From positions 11,594,001-11,658,000 of the forward strand of contig CP075494.1 in NCBI GenBank assembly GCA_021613535.1: a stretch of DNA of 64,000 nt, read 5' to 3'. This DNA is from Adineta vaga (lineage: Eukaryota; Rotifera). Under the pieces are notes generated by a model that was given only the letters and a program-made list of their open reading frames with translations, searched no databases and was not told the origin of the DNA. This document shows, in pieces, positions 48,801 to 61,152 of the stretch (positions are counted from its first letter, which is position 1; each line of letters begins with the position of its first letter). A program made the position numbers and the translations under genes.

Positions 48801-48969
48801 ACCATTTTCTTTAATTCTTAGAATGAGAAAAATTTATACATGCCTCTGAACCTGCATTAAATAACGGTGGATACCCATGATTAACTAATAAAACTGATGG
48901 TTTTTTAATAGTTGAAGTAGAAAAAAACGCACGTTTTACTTCTCTACATTTACCCAAAAAACGAGTCAT
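45842..48969 (-). CDS. Gene A: GT4 glycosyltransferase fused to a radical-SAM/SPASM enzyme
   Basis: Nine exons (48844-48969, 48305-48791, 47667-48256, 47154-47615, 46939-47083, 46768-46883, 46591-46710, 46205-46387, 45842-46141) total exactly 843 codons and give 842 residues. Residues about 22-470 are a GT-B glycosyltransferase of the GT4 type: NHGYPPLFNAGSE at the N-terminus, IVHFGHLNHL, TLHDYWLMCPRGQF, FGYIGRHSASKGI, and the donor-site E-x7-E at 377/385 (ENSPLVIHE). Residues about 495-740 are a radical-SAM barrel with the iron-sulfur motif CNFSCIMC (Cys 505, 509, 512). A SPASM-type C-terminus has cysteines at 767, 785, 786, 830 and 833 (CPFLGKEAW, DPCCAPD, LCQNCNMRKP). SPASM enzymes usually carry extra clusters and modify peptides or sugars. 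Both domains look competent. The bacterial-type fusion is unknown to me from animals. The first intron has a GC donor. Confidence 0.88.
48792..48843 (-). other. GC-AG intron in gene A
   Basis: The frame NAGSE-VYTQTL is kept only with an intron that starts GCATGT after ...TCAGAG and ends TATAG before GTTTATAC. Using the nearby GTATAA shifts the frame. The donor hexamer equals the one in gene B. Confidence 0.8.
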
Positions 48970-49643
48970 AGAATCAAAGAATAGGATGTACGTTGTCTAG
49001 GTGTTTATTATCTACAATGAAATTGTGTGTCGTTTCTTTTCTACTACATGCTATTTATGTATCCGAGAAAAAAAAAGAACGGCGGAGATAGATTCGCTTA
49101 AATATACGTTATATTCTTCTGTCAACCTTGATTAAAGCTAAAAAAAGAAAAAAAAAATTTTTTTGTTCTGCGGTTTACCACACTGAGAAAAAATCTATCG
49201 TATTGTTTTTCTATTCGTCATCAAACAAACACGAGATAAACACACAAAAAAAATCTATCAAACAATAATGTTTTTAATGTATGTTTTAATACAATTTTAA
49301 CGATGGGTGAGGGTGTAGATATAATCAGTGTGAAAGATAAAAGAACACTAACCCTCTGTAAATATCAAATCAAGTATTTTGAAAAATAGTTCTTAGAAAA
49401 TACACATCCTTTTTGTTTAATTCAATACCTATAATGGAGAGCTATTGTTCAAACAGTCGCTGATGATGACGATGAAAAGGTATGAGAATTAGTGCACGGT
49501 ATATAATGCTTTTATTTAATAATTCAATCGATGACTGTTACATATCATAGAAATAAAAAAGCAAAGCATTATTTACAAAACGAAAAAGAGAAAGAGAGAA
49601 AAGTAGACGAATTTTATCTGACTAAGAAGTTTCGAATATACGA
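48970..49643. other. Intergenic upstream of gene A
   Basis: This 674 nt region should hold the promoter for genes A and B and the 3' UTR of the DENND2-like gene. It has several A/T homopolymers (around 49140-49165) but no clear TATA box or conserved element. Confidence 0.4.
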
Positions 49644-52600
49644 TTATAAACGTTGATCGTGTTTATTTGCTCGAATTGCTGCTTTTCGTTTAACAGATTT
49701 AACGGTAATACGTTGTGGTGCTTGTTTATTTAATGTTCGACGATATTTCTCACATGCTAAATCAAATGTAACTGCAAATGGATTGTGAATATTCGATTCG
49801 ATTTTTTGTCGAATAAATAATTCAAATATTTGTGTTCGTGTAAACCATTCCAAGAATAATTCAATTGTATGCGGTTTTGATTGAATAAAATGATCAATAT
49901 CAAATGATTGTTTCAAATAATCTTTATAATTATAACATGATTGAACAAAGATCGACATGAAAACATTTCGTAAACGTTGTTGACATTCATCTAATGATAG
50001 ATTTTGTCGATTCTTTCGTAAGGATGAAATTTCTTGTTTGAGTTCTACTTTGAAAATTTTTGGAAGAATTTGATATTGAAAAATGGAATGATGAAGATTA
50101 TCAGTTGATCCACGTAATGATTCATTAGGAAGATAATCATTAATGGAATATATATGATCATGATCAATATCAACAATAAGAATATCAGAATTATCTTGAG
50201 ATAGAAATTCATCATTTTCAGAAAGATAATGTTCACAAGAACGTAATATGCCGATGATATAAGGTGTGGGCGCTTGAAGAACATCAAGCATCAATGGTGG
50301 TAATATTGGAACATATGTATGTGGCCAAGAAAATGGATAAAGAAGACAGATAAATGTATTAATCAAACGAGTTAATGAGCCAAGTTCATCACCAATAAAA
50401 ATGATTTTTTGTTCGTAAAGAATAGATGAGAAAATTTTGATAATTGTATCTAAAACAAATGATAAAATAGATTGTTTCTCTAATTCTATAGATTGATTTA
50501 TCTATCATACCTGTCGATAAATTCAATAAACCACCTGAATCAATCAATTGCTTTCGTCGATCATGTTCACATTTAAGTGTATATAATCCTACTGTAGTTG
50601 TATGAATATGTATCGCATCACCGCGACTCGGTAATCGATGTGGATAAATTTCTTTAAGAAATCGTTTTGCATCATCTTCTTTGTACGAAAGAAACAATTC
50701 CGTTGCTGTTGAAAGTATTTTTTCATATAAATCTATCGTATCACACGGAGAAACAATACATAATGCATTTAAAATTCCTTTATGAAGAAAACGTGAACAA
50801 TAACCATGTTGTCGATTTCCACGCATATCGGTTAATGTAAAACGAAAATATTCGGGTCGTGGTCGTTTAGGTGATAGAATTGAATTGATAGTATGATGAG
50901 AATTAGTATTATTATTTGAATCATGTTGATCAGGAAAACAGAAATATTTTAATGTTGATTCGTCGATTGCATCTGTTGGATATTTAAAACGAATTGATGT
51001 AGATGTTTGAAGTTGAGGATTGATATGTAAATTTGATGAGGAGAGACAACCAGTACCATTAGCAAAATAACCAAGCTCTTGTTCGGGTAGAATATGTACT
51101 ACATAATCATATAAAGTTTTCATTTCTTTTACAGTTGTTAAATGATTTGGTTCAGTAAAAAGACTAGTCAAATGACTTCCTGTACCTAGATGAAACAAGA
51201 TATAATTTAGACAAAGCAAACGATATTTTTTTCGCAATTACCTAAAGTATCATAAACATTTCGAACTCGACTAACATGATCCAATCGAGATGTTCGAATT
51301 TCATCAGTATTTTCCGATGTTGTACTTCCTGAATCATCACTATCAATCGTCATTGCAGTACTATCATTGATAGATTTCTCATTTAAAGATTGTTTTGATG
51401 ATGATAATGGAAGAATTCGTTTGAAACGATTGAGCAATCCACGTGGCGAAAAGAATGCTAATGATGATGATGATTTTGCTTTTGTTAAATTTGGTTCACT
51501 AATACCTTTCTTCATGGCAGATTTTAGATTCGTTAATGGTCGATTTTGTTTTGATTTAGAAATCGAGCCTTGAAAGTTCGTATCATCTTCTACAGTTTTC
51601 ATTGTTTGTGTTCGTTTACTATAGAATAAAAATTGTTCACCATCATCTTTTGTTAATGTTGGAAGAGGTGTTTTTAATTCTTCATAGATATTTTCATTTG
51701 GTACAATGTTCGTAGTTGGATCAGTATGGATACATTCTTTGTCTAATGGAAGAAGACCACTCGATAATAAAGCACTTGAAACACCCGCAGTCAAATCCAT
51801 ACAACTAACAGAACGAGCACCTAGAAATTAAAAAAATCAAAACTTAATTCATTAATGAAAATAGTGGGATGAATAGGATCAAGATTTATATTTTGCGTAC
51901 ATCAAGGACTTAACAAATGACAAAAAAAACACACACACAATAGAATAAATGATCAAACTTTACCGAGATCAAATGTAGGTGAATCACTTTCTGATGTTGA
52001 AGATGAAGGCACTTTTTGATCCAAAGTTGTTGATAAATGACCGTATCGAGTTTCATGTTCAAATGTTCTTGGTGGTTTGTTTGGCGCAAGTTGTTGAAAT
52101 AGAGGATTGTCTACAACTGGTAGTGGACTTTCTTCTCGTTCGCTAACTTGTTTTTGCACACTAACTGGACTATAAATAGATGAATTGCGTGGAACTTGAA
52201 ATCCAGTTGAACTAGTTGAACGTAATGTATGTTTTCGATTCAATGAAGAACATAATTCTTCATCAATGGAAGTATGTTCAGGAAAAGATGTTGTTTGAAC
52301 AATATATTTTGCAGATGAAGATGATGATGTTGATGAAATAGATGGAGAATTAAGTACGGATGAATTACGAATGGATGTATGACGAATGACAGAAACTGGA
52401 CGACGTTCAAGAGTTGATGTAGGTGAATGATTTAATTTAATATGTGAACGACTTATCAATGAAGGACTATCAAAGACATCATCACTTGAATAAGAATTTG
52501 CAATAATCACAGGAGTACCAATATCAGATTCATATAATACCTGTAAGAAACCAAGAGAAGAAGCTATGTGATCAATAGAAATGTTTATGCTTACCCATGG

Positions 52601-53985
52601 CTGTAATCTTTGTCGTTCATCACTGGATGTTGAAAAATCAATACTATGATTAGTAGCTAGAGAATTTCGTTTGGATACCATCGATGGTGAAGAATTAGAA
52701 TCATAACCGGTAGATGAAAGTGATGCTGATGATTCAAGTCGTCGTGCTGATTGAAATAATTCATTATTTGTATCGTATATAACTGATGCATTTGGTTGAG
52801 AAGTAATCGAAGTTGTTTTAACTAAAACTGGTTTTGCATTCATAACTGAACCTCGTTGTAAACTTGCAACATATTGACGTGTACTGCCGATTCGATTGAA
52901 AGATTTCGTTGTTGGTGAAGCGTCATAACTATCAGTATAATTGACAGCAGCAGCCATAGCCAATTGACGTCGTTGATCAGATGTTAAACTAGATTTTGCA
53001 CGTTCGATGGGCAAGATGACTTGTTGTGGTACTAATGTTGTATATAAAAGGGTGTCTAAAATATGAAATAGACATTTATGACTTGCTTACACGTATGTGT
53101 TACTAAATAAAAACTCGAGAAAAAAGAGGAATATATGAGAAGGATGAATTGAAAGATGTGTAGGTGGAAGAATGACTGATGAAATATCAATGTTGCTTAC
53201 CAACTAGATAGATATTAGACTCATGGCCTTTGCCATTCTTCTTCTTTTTTTCTGTCTCTATTATCTCGCAACATTCCAATGTTTATTTTTCTCCAATGTT
53301 CTTCGGATTTTTTCCTCTTTCGATTGATGATGATGATGATCAATCGAACGAACTACTCGAATTTCGAATAAAAAAAAAAGAAGAAATGTCGACCTTATAT
53401 ATCTTTTCACATCTTGTTTTTCTTTGCGATTCGTATTGATTTTCGTGTGTTTTTTTACTGTTCGCATTGGTCCCTGATGATTTATGAGGAGAGATAAAGC
53501 ATGTCTCTGACATTCAAACAGATGATTGCCTTTATTTTCAAAAACAAAATGTATTTTTATATGTTACCTGTTTGTATAGGACTTTCATTTTTTTGAGATA
53601 ATGTGGATAACGGATCTTGAACTGATTTATTTACAAGTTCCGAATGAAATACTGGACAATGACAAAGATAATTTTCTGATTCTAATTTATCGTTTTCTTC
53701 AATGAAATTGTCAGGGTTATGAGAGGATGAATGCTGTAATTTTTCATCATCAGTAACGGATAATTGAAGTACCATAAACGACGTTGATGGATTTGTTCGT
53801 TCTGTACGTTGTTCATGAATTGTTGATAAAGTTTTATGAGGAGAAGATGATGATGACGATTTTTGCGTATCGAACATTTGTCGAATCTGTTGAAAATGTC
53901 CTTTTGGTAAACATCGTACACTTTCACGTATACGCGTGCCTGAACGGATAATAGGAGTATCCGCTTCACATTGTGTTTTCATCAT
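49644..53985 (-). CDS. DENND2: DENN domain protein of the DENND2 type (Rab guanine-nucleotide exchange factor)
   Basis: DENND2 proteins activate Rab9-family GTPases by GDP/GTP exchange on endosomal membranes. Seven or so exons join in phase. The N-terminal 550 residues are long, serine-rich and disordered. The C-terminal half is the tripartite DENN module: uDENN (ILPEQELGY, IRFKYPTDAIDESTLKYFCFPDQ, YFRFTLTDMRGNRQHGYCSRF, then LNALCIVSPCD), cDENN (FSSILYEQKIIFIGDELGSLTRLI, LLYPFSWPHTYVPILPPLMLDVLQAPTPYIIGI, SDILIVDIDHDHIY), and dDENN (VFMSIFVQSCYNYKDYL to FLEWFTRTQIFELFIRQKI). A basic tail ends HDQRL. The first coding exon (53557-53985) follows a 3' splice site, so at least one upstream exon exists. 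Intron 53055-53566 is about 510 nt. Confidence 0.85.
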
Positions 53986-56549
53986 TGAATTCACTAAAAT
54001 GAAAATATAATCATATGAGAGAACATGTATAAGCTGATTAACACTGATTATATGTGAGAAAAATCATTATAAATATATGAGTGAGAGAGAGAGAAAGAAG
54101 AGATACATTGGTAGCCGAGAGGTTCAATCAGATGTACGAACATTGATTTGAAATTAAGAAAGAAAATGAGCTAAATAGACATGTATATCATTGAAAGAAT
54201 ATCTTTGGATTAACACCTGTCGACGTTTCTTCACGATATTTAAGGACAGAAATTAGTTAAATATTATTTTACCTTGAACATCTTTAATCACTACTAATTC
54301 TCTCATCTTTAAATACAGACATTAAGAAAATCGAGATGCAGAAGCTTATGAATAAATATATATATATTTTATGACATGATTATTCAGAAATAATTGTTTT
54401 TTTTTCATATATTTAATAATCAATGATGAAAAAAGTCAAGCAGACACTTAAAAAAGAATTTTATATGCATGAAATCAAGGTTAGATAGTTTTTTTTTATT
54501 GATTTAAAAATATTAAAAACCCTTACTTGTCACTCAATATTTTCCTTTGAATAACTTAAGAAGAAAAAAATTACTTACACATATAATTGCTGATATTGAA
54601 TGAAAGAGAAAAAAGAAATGTAATCAGACGTCTATCGTCTTAAGTTCGTTTAAAAAATTGAACAACATCTTCATCATCTAATCTCTTCAACGAATATCCA
54701 AACGTTCGTGTATTTTCGATTTCCCCCCCCCCCTCTCTCCCTCTTTCGAATATAAAGCAAGAATAACGAAAAGGTCAATTCATTTCGTATAAAATACATA
54801 GAGGAGTTGTTTTGTTTGACGAACAAATTAAACATACAGACGGACAAACTGAAGAATAACACATTTAAAGGTGCGACCTTGAAAACACAACTAGACAATT
54901 GGAAATGAAGCTGTTCAACAAAAAAAAATCAAACTAACAAACAACGTTTACAATACAATCCTACTGTCTGCTCATCGAATTTCTTATCTTATAGAAGAGA
55001 AAAAATGTTATCACATCTGTGAAATTCTACTGAAGCTCAATTCTCTTTTTCTTTTCAATTAACAGAGAAGAAGAAAGAAAGACATGACCTTCTCTCTGTA
55101 AGCTAAGTCGACATGCAATTTACTAGACTGTATTTTGTAACTATTCAACAAAAATTTCAATACTAAAAGTTTTCATGTTTCTCCTACCTGATGTCATCAA
55201 TTGAGTGAATAAATAAACGTATATTACGTCGTAATTATTGATGATTTGCAATAGAATTTCTTCTGCGGCGACGATGTTGTTATGAGTCTACATATACATG
55301 CGAGATATGTCTGTTCAAGTAACGAACAATAATCTCATGCCAAGTTTTTTTTATTGTTAATTGTAACGCGTTGTCAGTAGACTGTAGAGAGAGAGAGAGA
55401 AAGACAGAAAAGTGAAGAGTGATGTAATAATCTGGAATATACAAAACGTGTACATATTCTTGGATTAAACATGTCTATTGAAAAAGGAGAAGATATGAAT
55501 GATTTTTCATTCGCAAACATTCATTCAATGTCTTCGTTCTGTTTTTAGTTATATACATTCATCAATTTGCTTGTGCGTGTTTGAAACAATTAAAAATAAA
55601 AGAATGAATTCCAACATTAGAAGGTCAAAAGTTCGTTGTTCACTCACTACATATACGTTTGTTTGATAATTTGTTTCGTAGAGAAAGAAAGAGAGATTGT
55701 TTTTCACTATCGGTGTCGAGTTTATATAACGATATATTCACTCATGAATAGTGAGAAATCTGTTCAGACAGAATGAAGTGAAATACAAGAGGATCAGAGA
55801 TTGTTATATAGAAAAAATATATTTACATAAATGTTAAGCAGGTGTTACAATTTGTCGCCAATGAATATAAAATAAATGTTCAAGGTGAAATATTTAATGT
55901 GTTAGTGAGAGAACAAGGCCATTAGAGAGAAGTGAAGAAAAAAAAAAGATTTTGTAACAGTTAAATCAATGAGAATATTAATTTTTTTCTTCTTTGGTAT
56001 ATAATAGATTGAGACATAGGTGATATTTTCTATCAAAAGAATCTGTCAGATCAGGTAATTATAGATCATTAATTATCGATTGAATAATATCACACAATTG
56101 TTTTCATCATTTGTTCGTATCGAATTGAATATAACAACAATTAACTACTATGTGAATGATGTCATCGAAAATGAAAACACTGTCATATGAAATCATGCAG
56201 ACTATTGAAATGATTCGAGTCTATGTACATCGAACAATTCATTGAATACAAGAGGGGGAAAATGTTAAAGATGAAATATGTCAAATGACTTAACGTGAGT
56301 CAGCATCAATCAAACGGAACAAATAGAAAGATGTCTACTTCCCACATATAAATCGTGCTTTTTTTACAAATAGAAAGTAGATAAAGTCGTCTGAATTTTC
56401 AAATATCTACGTCTAGTCTAATTTCTGTCGTTTGAATATAATTGTAATATGTTAGTTTTCCAACAGATGTCCTATAGTCGTTTATTAATTCAATGACCTT
56501 TTCTTATTTGCATTAGAAAATTTTTCTTAGTAAAAGTTTTGATTATTAT
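53986..56549. other. Gene-free region upstream of the DENND2-like gene
   Basis: About 2.5 kb between the RING gene stop and the first DENND2 exon. It must contain the promoter and 5' non-coding exon(s) of the DENND2-like gene. A pure run of eleven C at 54723-54733 followed by CTCTCTCCCTC is striking in AT-rich DNA. GAGA runs lie at about 54080-54095 and 55388-55400. No open frame or RNA gene was recognised. Confidence 0.45.
54723..54733. repeat. Poly-C run
   Basis: Eleven consecutive C followed by a CT-rich stretch, within otherwise AT-rich intergenic DNA. Confidence 0.9.
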
Positions 56550-57597
56550 TTATAAATATAAAGAACCAGATTGACGCCTTGAATGAAGTTGAATACTTTC
56601 TCGTGCAGCAAGACAGTCGGATATTGATGGAATTGTATCATCGAAAATATTTCGATTGCATAATGGACAACTTCGATGAGCTAATAACCAGGGATCAATA
56701 CAAGTCGTATGATAATAATGTGAACATTCTAAGAAAGAGAAAAAAAGTTTATTGAAAAATATTTCAAGTTTATCTTACGAAGTCGACGAAGTATTTCATT
56801 ATCATTAAATGTTTCCAAACAAATAGAACATGTTGTTTCATCATCAAGATTTGGATTATTATTATTCTTTGAATCAAATGTAATAACAGGAGATTTATCA
56901 AGCATTTGTTGAACAGAATGTACTAATGCTTTTTCAGCTTTAACTTTCATTCGACGAAATACAATTCGACGATAATAAGATATACATATCCATCCAATAC
57001 AAACAACAGAAGTAATACCGATACATGCTGTCAAAAATATAATTCCAAATAGACCCGTTTTACTTAAATGATATTTATCCGAATCATTTATTTCATCGTA
57101 AATATATTGGATTGAGCACATTAGTGGAACTGCTTTTGTTGCATTGTTCAAGCGAAAATTGAGAAATTTTGCTAGATATCTCACTAAATTATCAGGTGAA
57201 CCAATGATTTGTATAACATTCATAAATATATTTGGAAAGACAATGTACAAATCTAAAGAACAAAATAATTAGATATTCGAATGATGACATGAAAGATCAA
57301 ATTACGTCGATATCTGTCCAGACAGTTATTTGAGATTAAATTTATTGATTTTTTACATGTAATTTTTGAAATACTAATAATAATTCTATCGGAAGAATTA
57401 CCCCATAAGATATATGCATTTTCGGCTTGGTCTTTATGAACTAATAATCCCGACGTGGTGATTTCACTTGATGTTCTTCCAAGTAAATCATAATAACGAA
57501 AATGAAGATTGATTCTATTGACTCGCTGTGCATATGTGTACGACTTAATCATTAAATAGTATGTTAGAATGATAGATAGAAATTTGATATAGGACAT
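56550..57597 (-). CDS. RING-H2 membrane E3 ubiquitin ligase (Goliath/RNF13-like)
   Basis: Three exons join in phase from ATG 57597 to TAA 56550-56552. A signal peptide ([23 protein letters not shown]) leads to a lumenal domain of about 150 residues in the place of a protease-associated domain, although I see only weak similarity. A transmembrane helix follows ([27 protein letters not shown]). The cytoplasmic part has basic [16 protein letters not shown] and a RING-H2 finger: [17 protein letters not shown], then [23 protein letters not shown]. All eight zinc ligands are present. An intron splits the RING after RRL. Such proteins ubiquitinate targets on endosomes (family knowledge). Confidence 0.88.
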
Positions 57598-58247
57598 AAC
57601 TATAGCTAAAAATGAAATAATATATTGTTTTTCTCAGGTTTTATATCACATATCATAGTTCCTAATGAAACTAAGTCATTTTTGTTTCATCCGGTTTCTT
57701 TTTAACTGCGTCATGACAAGTAGATATTTTGATATTTGAATACAGGTCTTCATGACTAGCTATTATTTGATTTAATGTTATATTTGTCTATCAAATAGAA
57801 AAATACAATGTCAGACAACAAAAAACAGAATGAAAGCTATTTGACTTTATTAGAAAATAAGAAAAAAGTAAGAAAATATGTTCACTTTTTATTTTATGAT
57901 CAGATGTTTAGTCTGCGTAATTTCATGAATTCGAATATGAGTAAAAAATATATCGTTAATCAAGAGGAAAAAATGAATCATAGAGTTCATCAGGATCTAA
58001 ATTTTGTTTTAATCAAAAACTTCTGCGAGGTCATTTGAATTTTTATTGATCATAGAAAACTCACGTAATTCTCTTGTAAGCTCTACTAGTAACATATCTT
58101 CAATTGCAATTTTATAATATTCTTTTAGTGTTGAATATTTTCAATAATAAAATTGTAATCTTTATTTGTACATACAAAAGAAAAGCCAAAACCATACAAA
58201 GCTCATGAAAATAATATACACAAGAAAAAAAGAAACATAAAGATTTT
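57598..58247. other. Intergenic between RING-H2 gene and RSKR
   Basis: AT-rich region of 650 nt with the promoter of the RING gene and the 3' UTR of RSKR. A plus-strand open frame of 76 codons (57808-58038) lacks any coding signature and is not annotated. Confidence 0.45.
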
Positions 58248-61152
58248 TCACTCAGTAGCAAGATGATTAGTAAGATTTTCATATTGATTTTGTCTATAAC
58301 ATGAAGGAGAAGAATGATACACATTATCATTACCATTTCCATTCATATTTGATTTTTCATGATGACGATAATGTAATTTCAATTCATTATGCCATTCAAC
58401 TTTTGTCTTCATTAATATTGATATTGGAGCGTAAGATTTCGAATAAATTCGATCAAAATTTATACTTGACATAAACGATGTTTGACGTAATTCATCTAAT
58501 GAACATAAACGTTGATTAGGATTCTTTTCTAATAGATGACAAAGTAATTCTTTTATATCAGTTTTATTGTCTAGACCATTTAATGGAAAATGAAATTTAT
58601 GACTTAATACTTTATTCGCCATGGATATATGATCTTTAGTAGCTGACACCGGATATTCACCAAATAAACATGCATACATTAAGATACCTAAACTCCACCA
58701 ATCAACACGATGATCATATGGTCGAACACTTAACACTTCAGGAGCAATATCTGAAAAGAAAATAACAAAACAAAAATCAGTTAGATAAAATTAAAAAAGA
58801 AACAATATTATAACATACATTGTAATGTTCCACATATAGTTGTTGTTCTTTGACCTAATGAAAGCCATTTTGATAAACCAAAATCAATGATTTTTATATT
58901 TCCATGTTCATCAAGTAGAATATTTTCCATTTTTACATCTCGATAAATGATTCCTCTATTATGTAAGTATTCTAGTACCATAGCGACTTGAGCAATATAA
59001 ATTTGAACAATTGTTTCAGGAAAACGACGAATACGAAGCCATAAAGATAATAATTCGCCATTTTCAACATAATCAGTAATGATATATAAATAACGACGAG
59101 ATTGCCAGTAATGATGAGTATGAACAATAAATGGATGAGAAAGACATGATTGTGCAATTGTTACTTCATCTAAAGAAAATAATTCATCAATACTCTTCTC
59201 ATATCTTATGAATCTTTCTGCTAATACTAGAATCTCCATATCAATGAATAATAATTACAACATATGTCATATAATTCATCTCTTTTTTTCTCATCAATCG
59301 AATTTCACTTCAGAGTTTATTCTATTGGACATCTGTTTCTATACTAGAACAAAATCGAGAAATGCATTAATCGTTTGAAAATTTTTTTTATCCCTAGACA
59401 GATTCTTAGTGAATAAGAATCACAATATTAAATTTGCAATTCTCATAGACTTAACGATTACCTCAAGGCAAATAGTCACTTTAGAATCTATTCAATTTAC
59501 ATGTCCTAAGTAGTTTTTCATTTAAGTAGAGAAAAGAAAAGAAAAGAAACGACGAAAGATTATACTTGATTACGAAATTTAATTAATACAATAGTGAAAT
59601 AGAATAAAATGAGAAATTTTTCAATCAATTGAATCGATCATACTCTTGCAAGAATGAACAAAGGCAGTAGGGAAAATAGTTTCTACAATAATGAACTCAC
59701 AGGAATTGTTCGATATTTATTCAAGAAATATCATATCATTTCTCAAAGGTTATTATAACAAAGAACAATACTTTCAAAGAGTTCCGTGCTTAAATGTTCA
59801 TTGATTAATCAGTGATCTGACAGTTCAACGCGCATGTCACTCAGTAGAATTAATAAGATTTTTCACACGATATACAAAAGAAAATTTTTATCAAATGATT
59901 TATGAGTTTTACCTTTAACCTGTTGGACAGCATTGTCTTTAACAATTTGTGATTTACTCATAATTTTCATTGCATAAGTTTGTTTATCATGCATGGAAGA
60001 AACTTTAATAACATTTCCAAATGCACCTCGCGCAATAATATCAATAACCTAAAATGATCAATATGAATTTCGAGAAAACAAAAGTGTTCGATTTTACTTC
60101 GAAATCTGCTTCGGTAACTTTGCCTTTAATTGAAAATTCTGGTAAAAACATTGCTTCATGTCCTCGTACAGGAAAGTTTGTACTTGATTTTCGATATGGA
60201 TTTCGTAGAGATGATGTTTGATATTTTCGTCGTGATTGATTTCGATAGACACCTGATTGCGAAGTGAGAGGATATTCATGATGATTTCCATTTATTATTA
60301 ACGGTTGATTATTATCGTGATTTTGTTGAGTTTGACATAAGGGTGATGATGAAGTTGATTGTTGAAGAAAATTAAAACTTCGAGAAAATAAACTTATTGT
60401 TCGATCACCAAACGATTGTAGACTAACGTTTAGATATGAAGATGCTGGCTAGAACGAGAGAATAAAACAAAACAAAATCCATCATGTTTACATTAATTCG
60501 ATTATCAATGATAGTGAAACCTTTTTCTAACAATCATGATTTCTAAAGGGAATTGATTGGTTTCTCTCTGTTTTGACACGTACTACAAGGTGAATTGAAT
60601 TAGTCAACACATTGTATTTACTTTAACTCAATCAGTTTGTTTTTCTCATGCTAGATATCCATTTATTATTTGTACAAATAGCTACGTGTTTCCTTTACAG
60701 TCTCAATGAATTAGTTTGTTATCATGCATATTTTAGATAAAAATTCTTTGAAAAAGAACGGAAAAAGGAAACTGTTATCTTCCTTTAGTAGTGAATTTAA
60801 TTAGTATACAAAATGTCAATTTTATCATTAGAAAGACGCCGATGTCTATCGATTATGTAAATAAGAAAATGAATTCAGTGAAATTGATTAATCAATAGAT
60901 ATTGTCTAGCGAATATACCTGAGGTTTTTTTCCTTTTTTATCCAATGGTGATTGTCGAGTATCACGACGACGACGAAATCGTGGTGATGGACCATATTTC
61001 TTTCCATTACTACTTTGATAAGATGAAGTTTCACCACTATTATCAGTATCGTCGTTATTAGTTAAATTATGTTGTTGAAAAGATCGATGAATGTCATGTC
61101 CATTGATTGATAAAGTCTTTGTTAAATGTGGTGAAGTATTTTTATTACCCAT
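58248..61152 (-). CDS. RSKR: Ribosomal protein S6 kinase-related protein (SgK494-like AGC kinase)
   Basis: Six or so exons join from ATG 61152 to the stop at 58248. The N-terminus MGNKNTSP is a candidate myristoylation site. About 200 polar residues lead to FLPEFSIKGKVTEADFEVIDI, which is where vertebrate RSKR (SgK494) has its FLPEFPI block. The kinase domain has a glycine loop (IARGAFGNV), VAIK-type lysine (YAMKIMSK), HRD-type loop YRDVKMENILLDE, DFGLSKW, and CGTLQYIAPEVLS..PYDHRVDWWSLGILMYACLFGEYPV. HRD is replaced by Y-R-D. The alanine of VAIK, the DFG and the APE are intact, so it could be active. No hydrophobic-motif tail of classical S6 kinases is seen. The intron inside the N-lobe (about 59182-59906) is some 725 nt. 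Confidence 0.88.

Noticed and set aside
36583-48969. Bacterial contamination as the source of KUP and genes A and B
   Set aside because: All carry spliceosomal introns in frame and are interleaved with animal genes TMEM26 and DENND2.
57808-58038. Plus-strand frame of 76 codons starting MSDNKKQNES
   Set aside because: Intergenic, AT-driven composition, no splice partners and no recognisable family.
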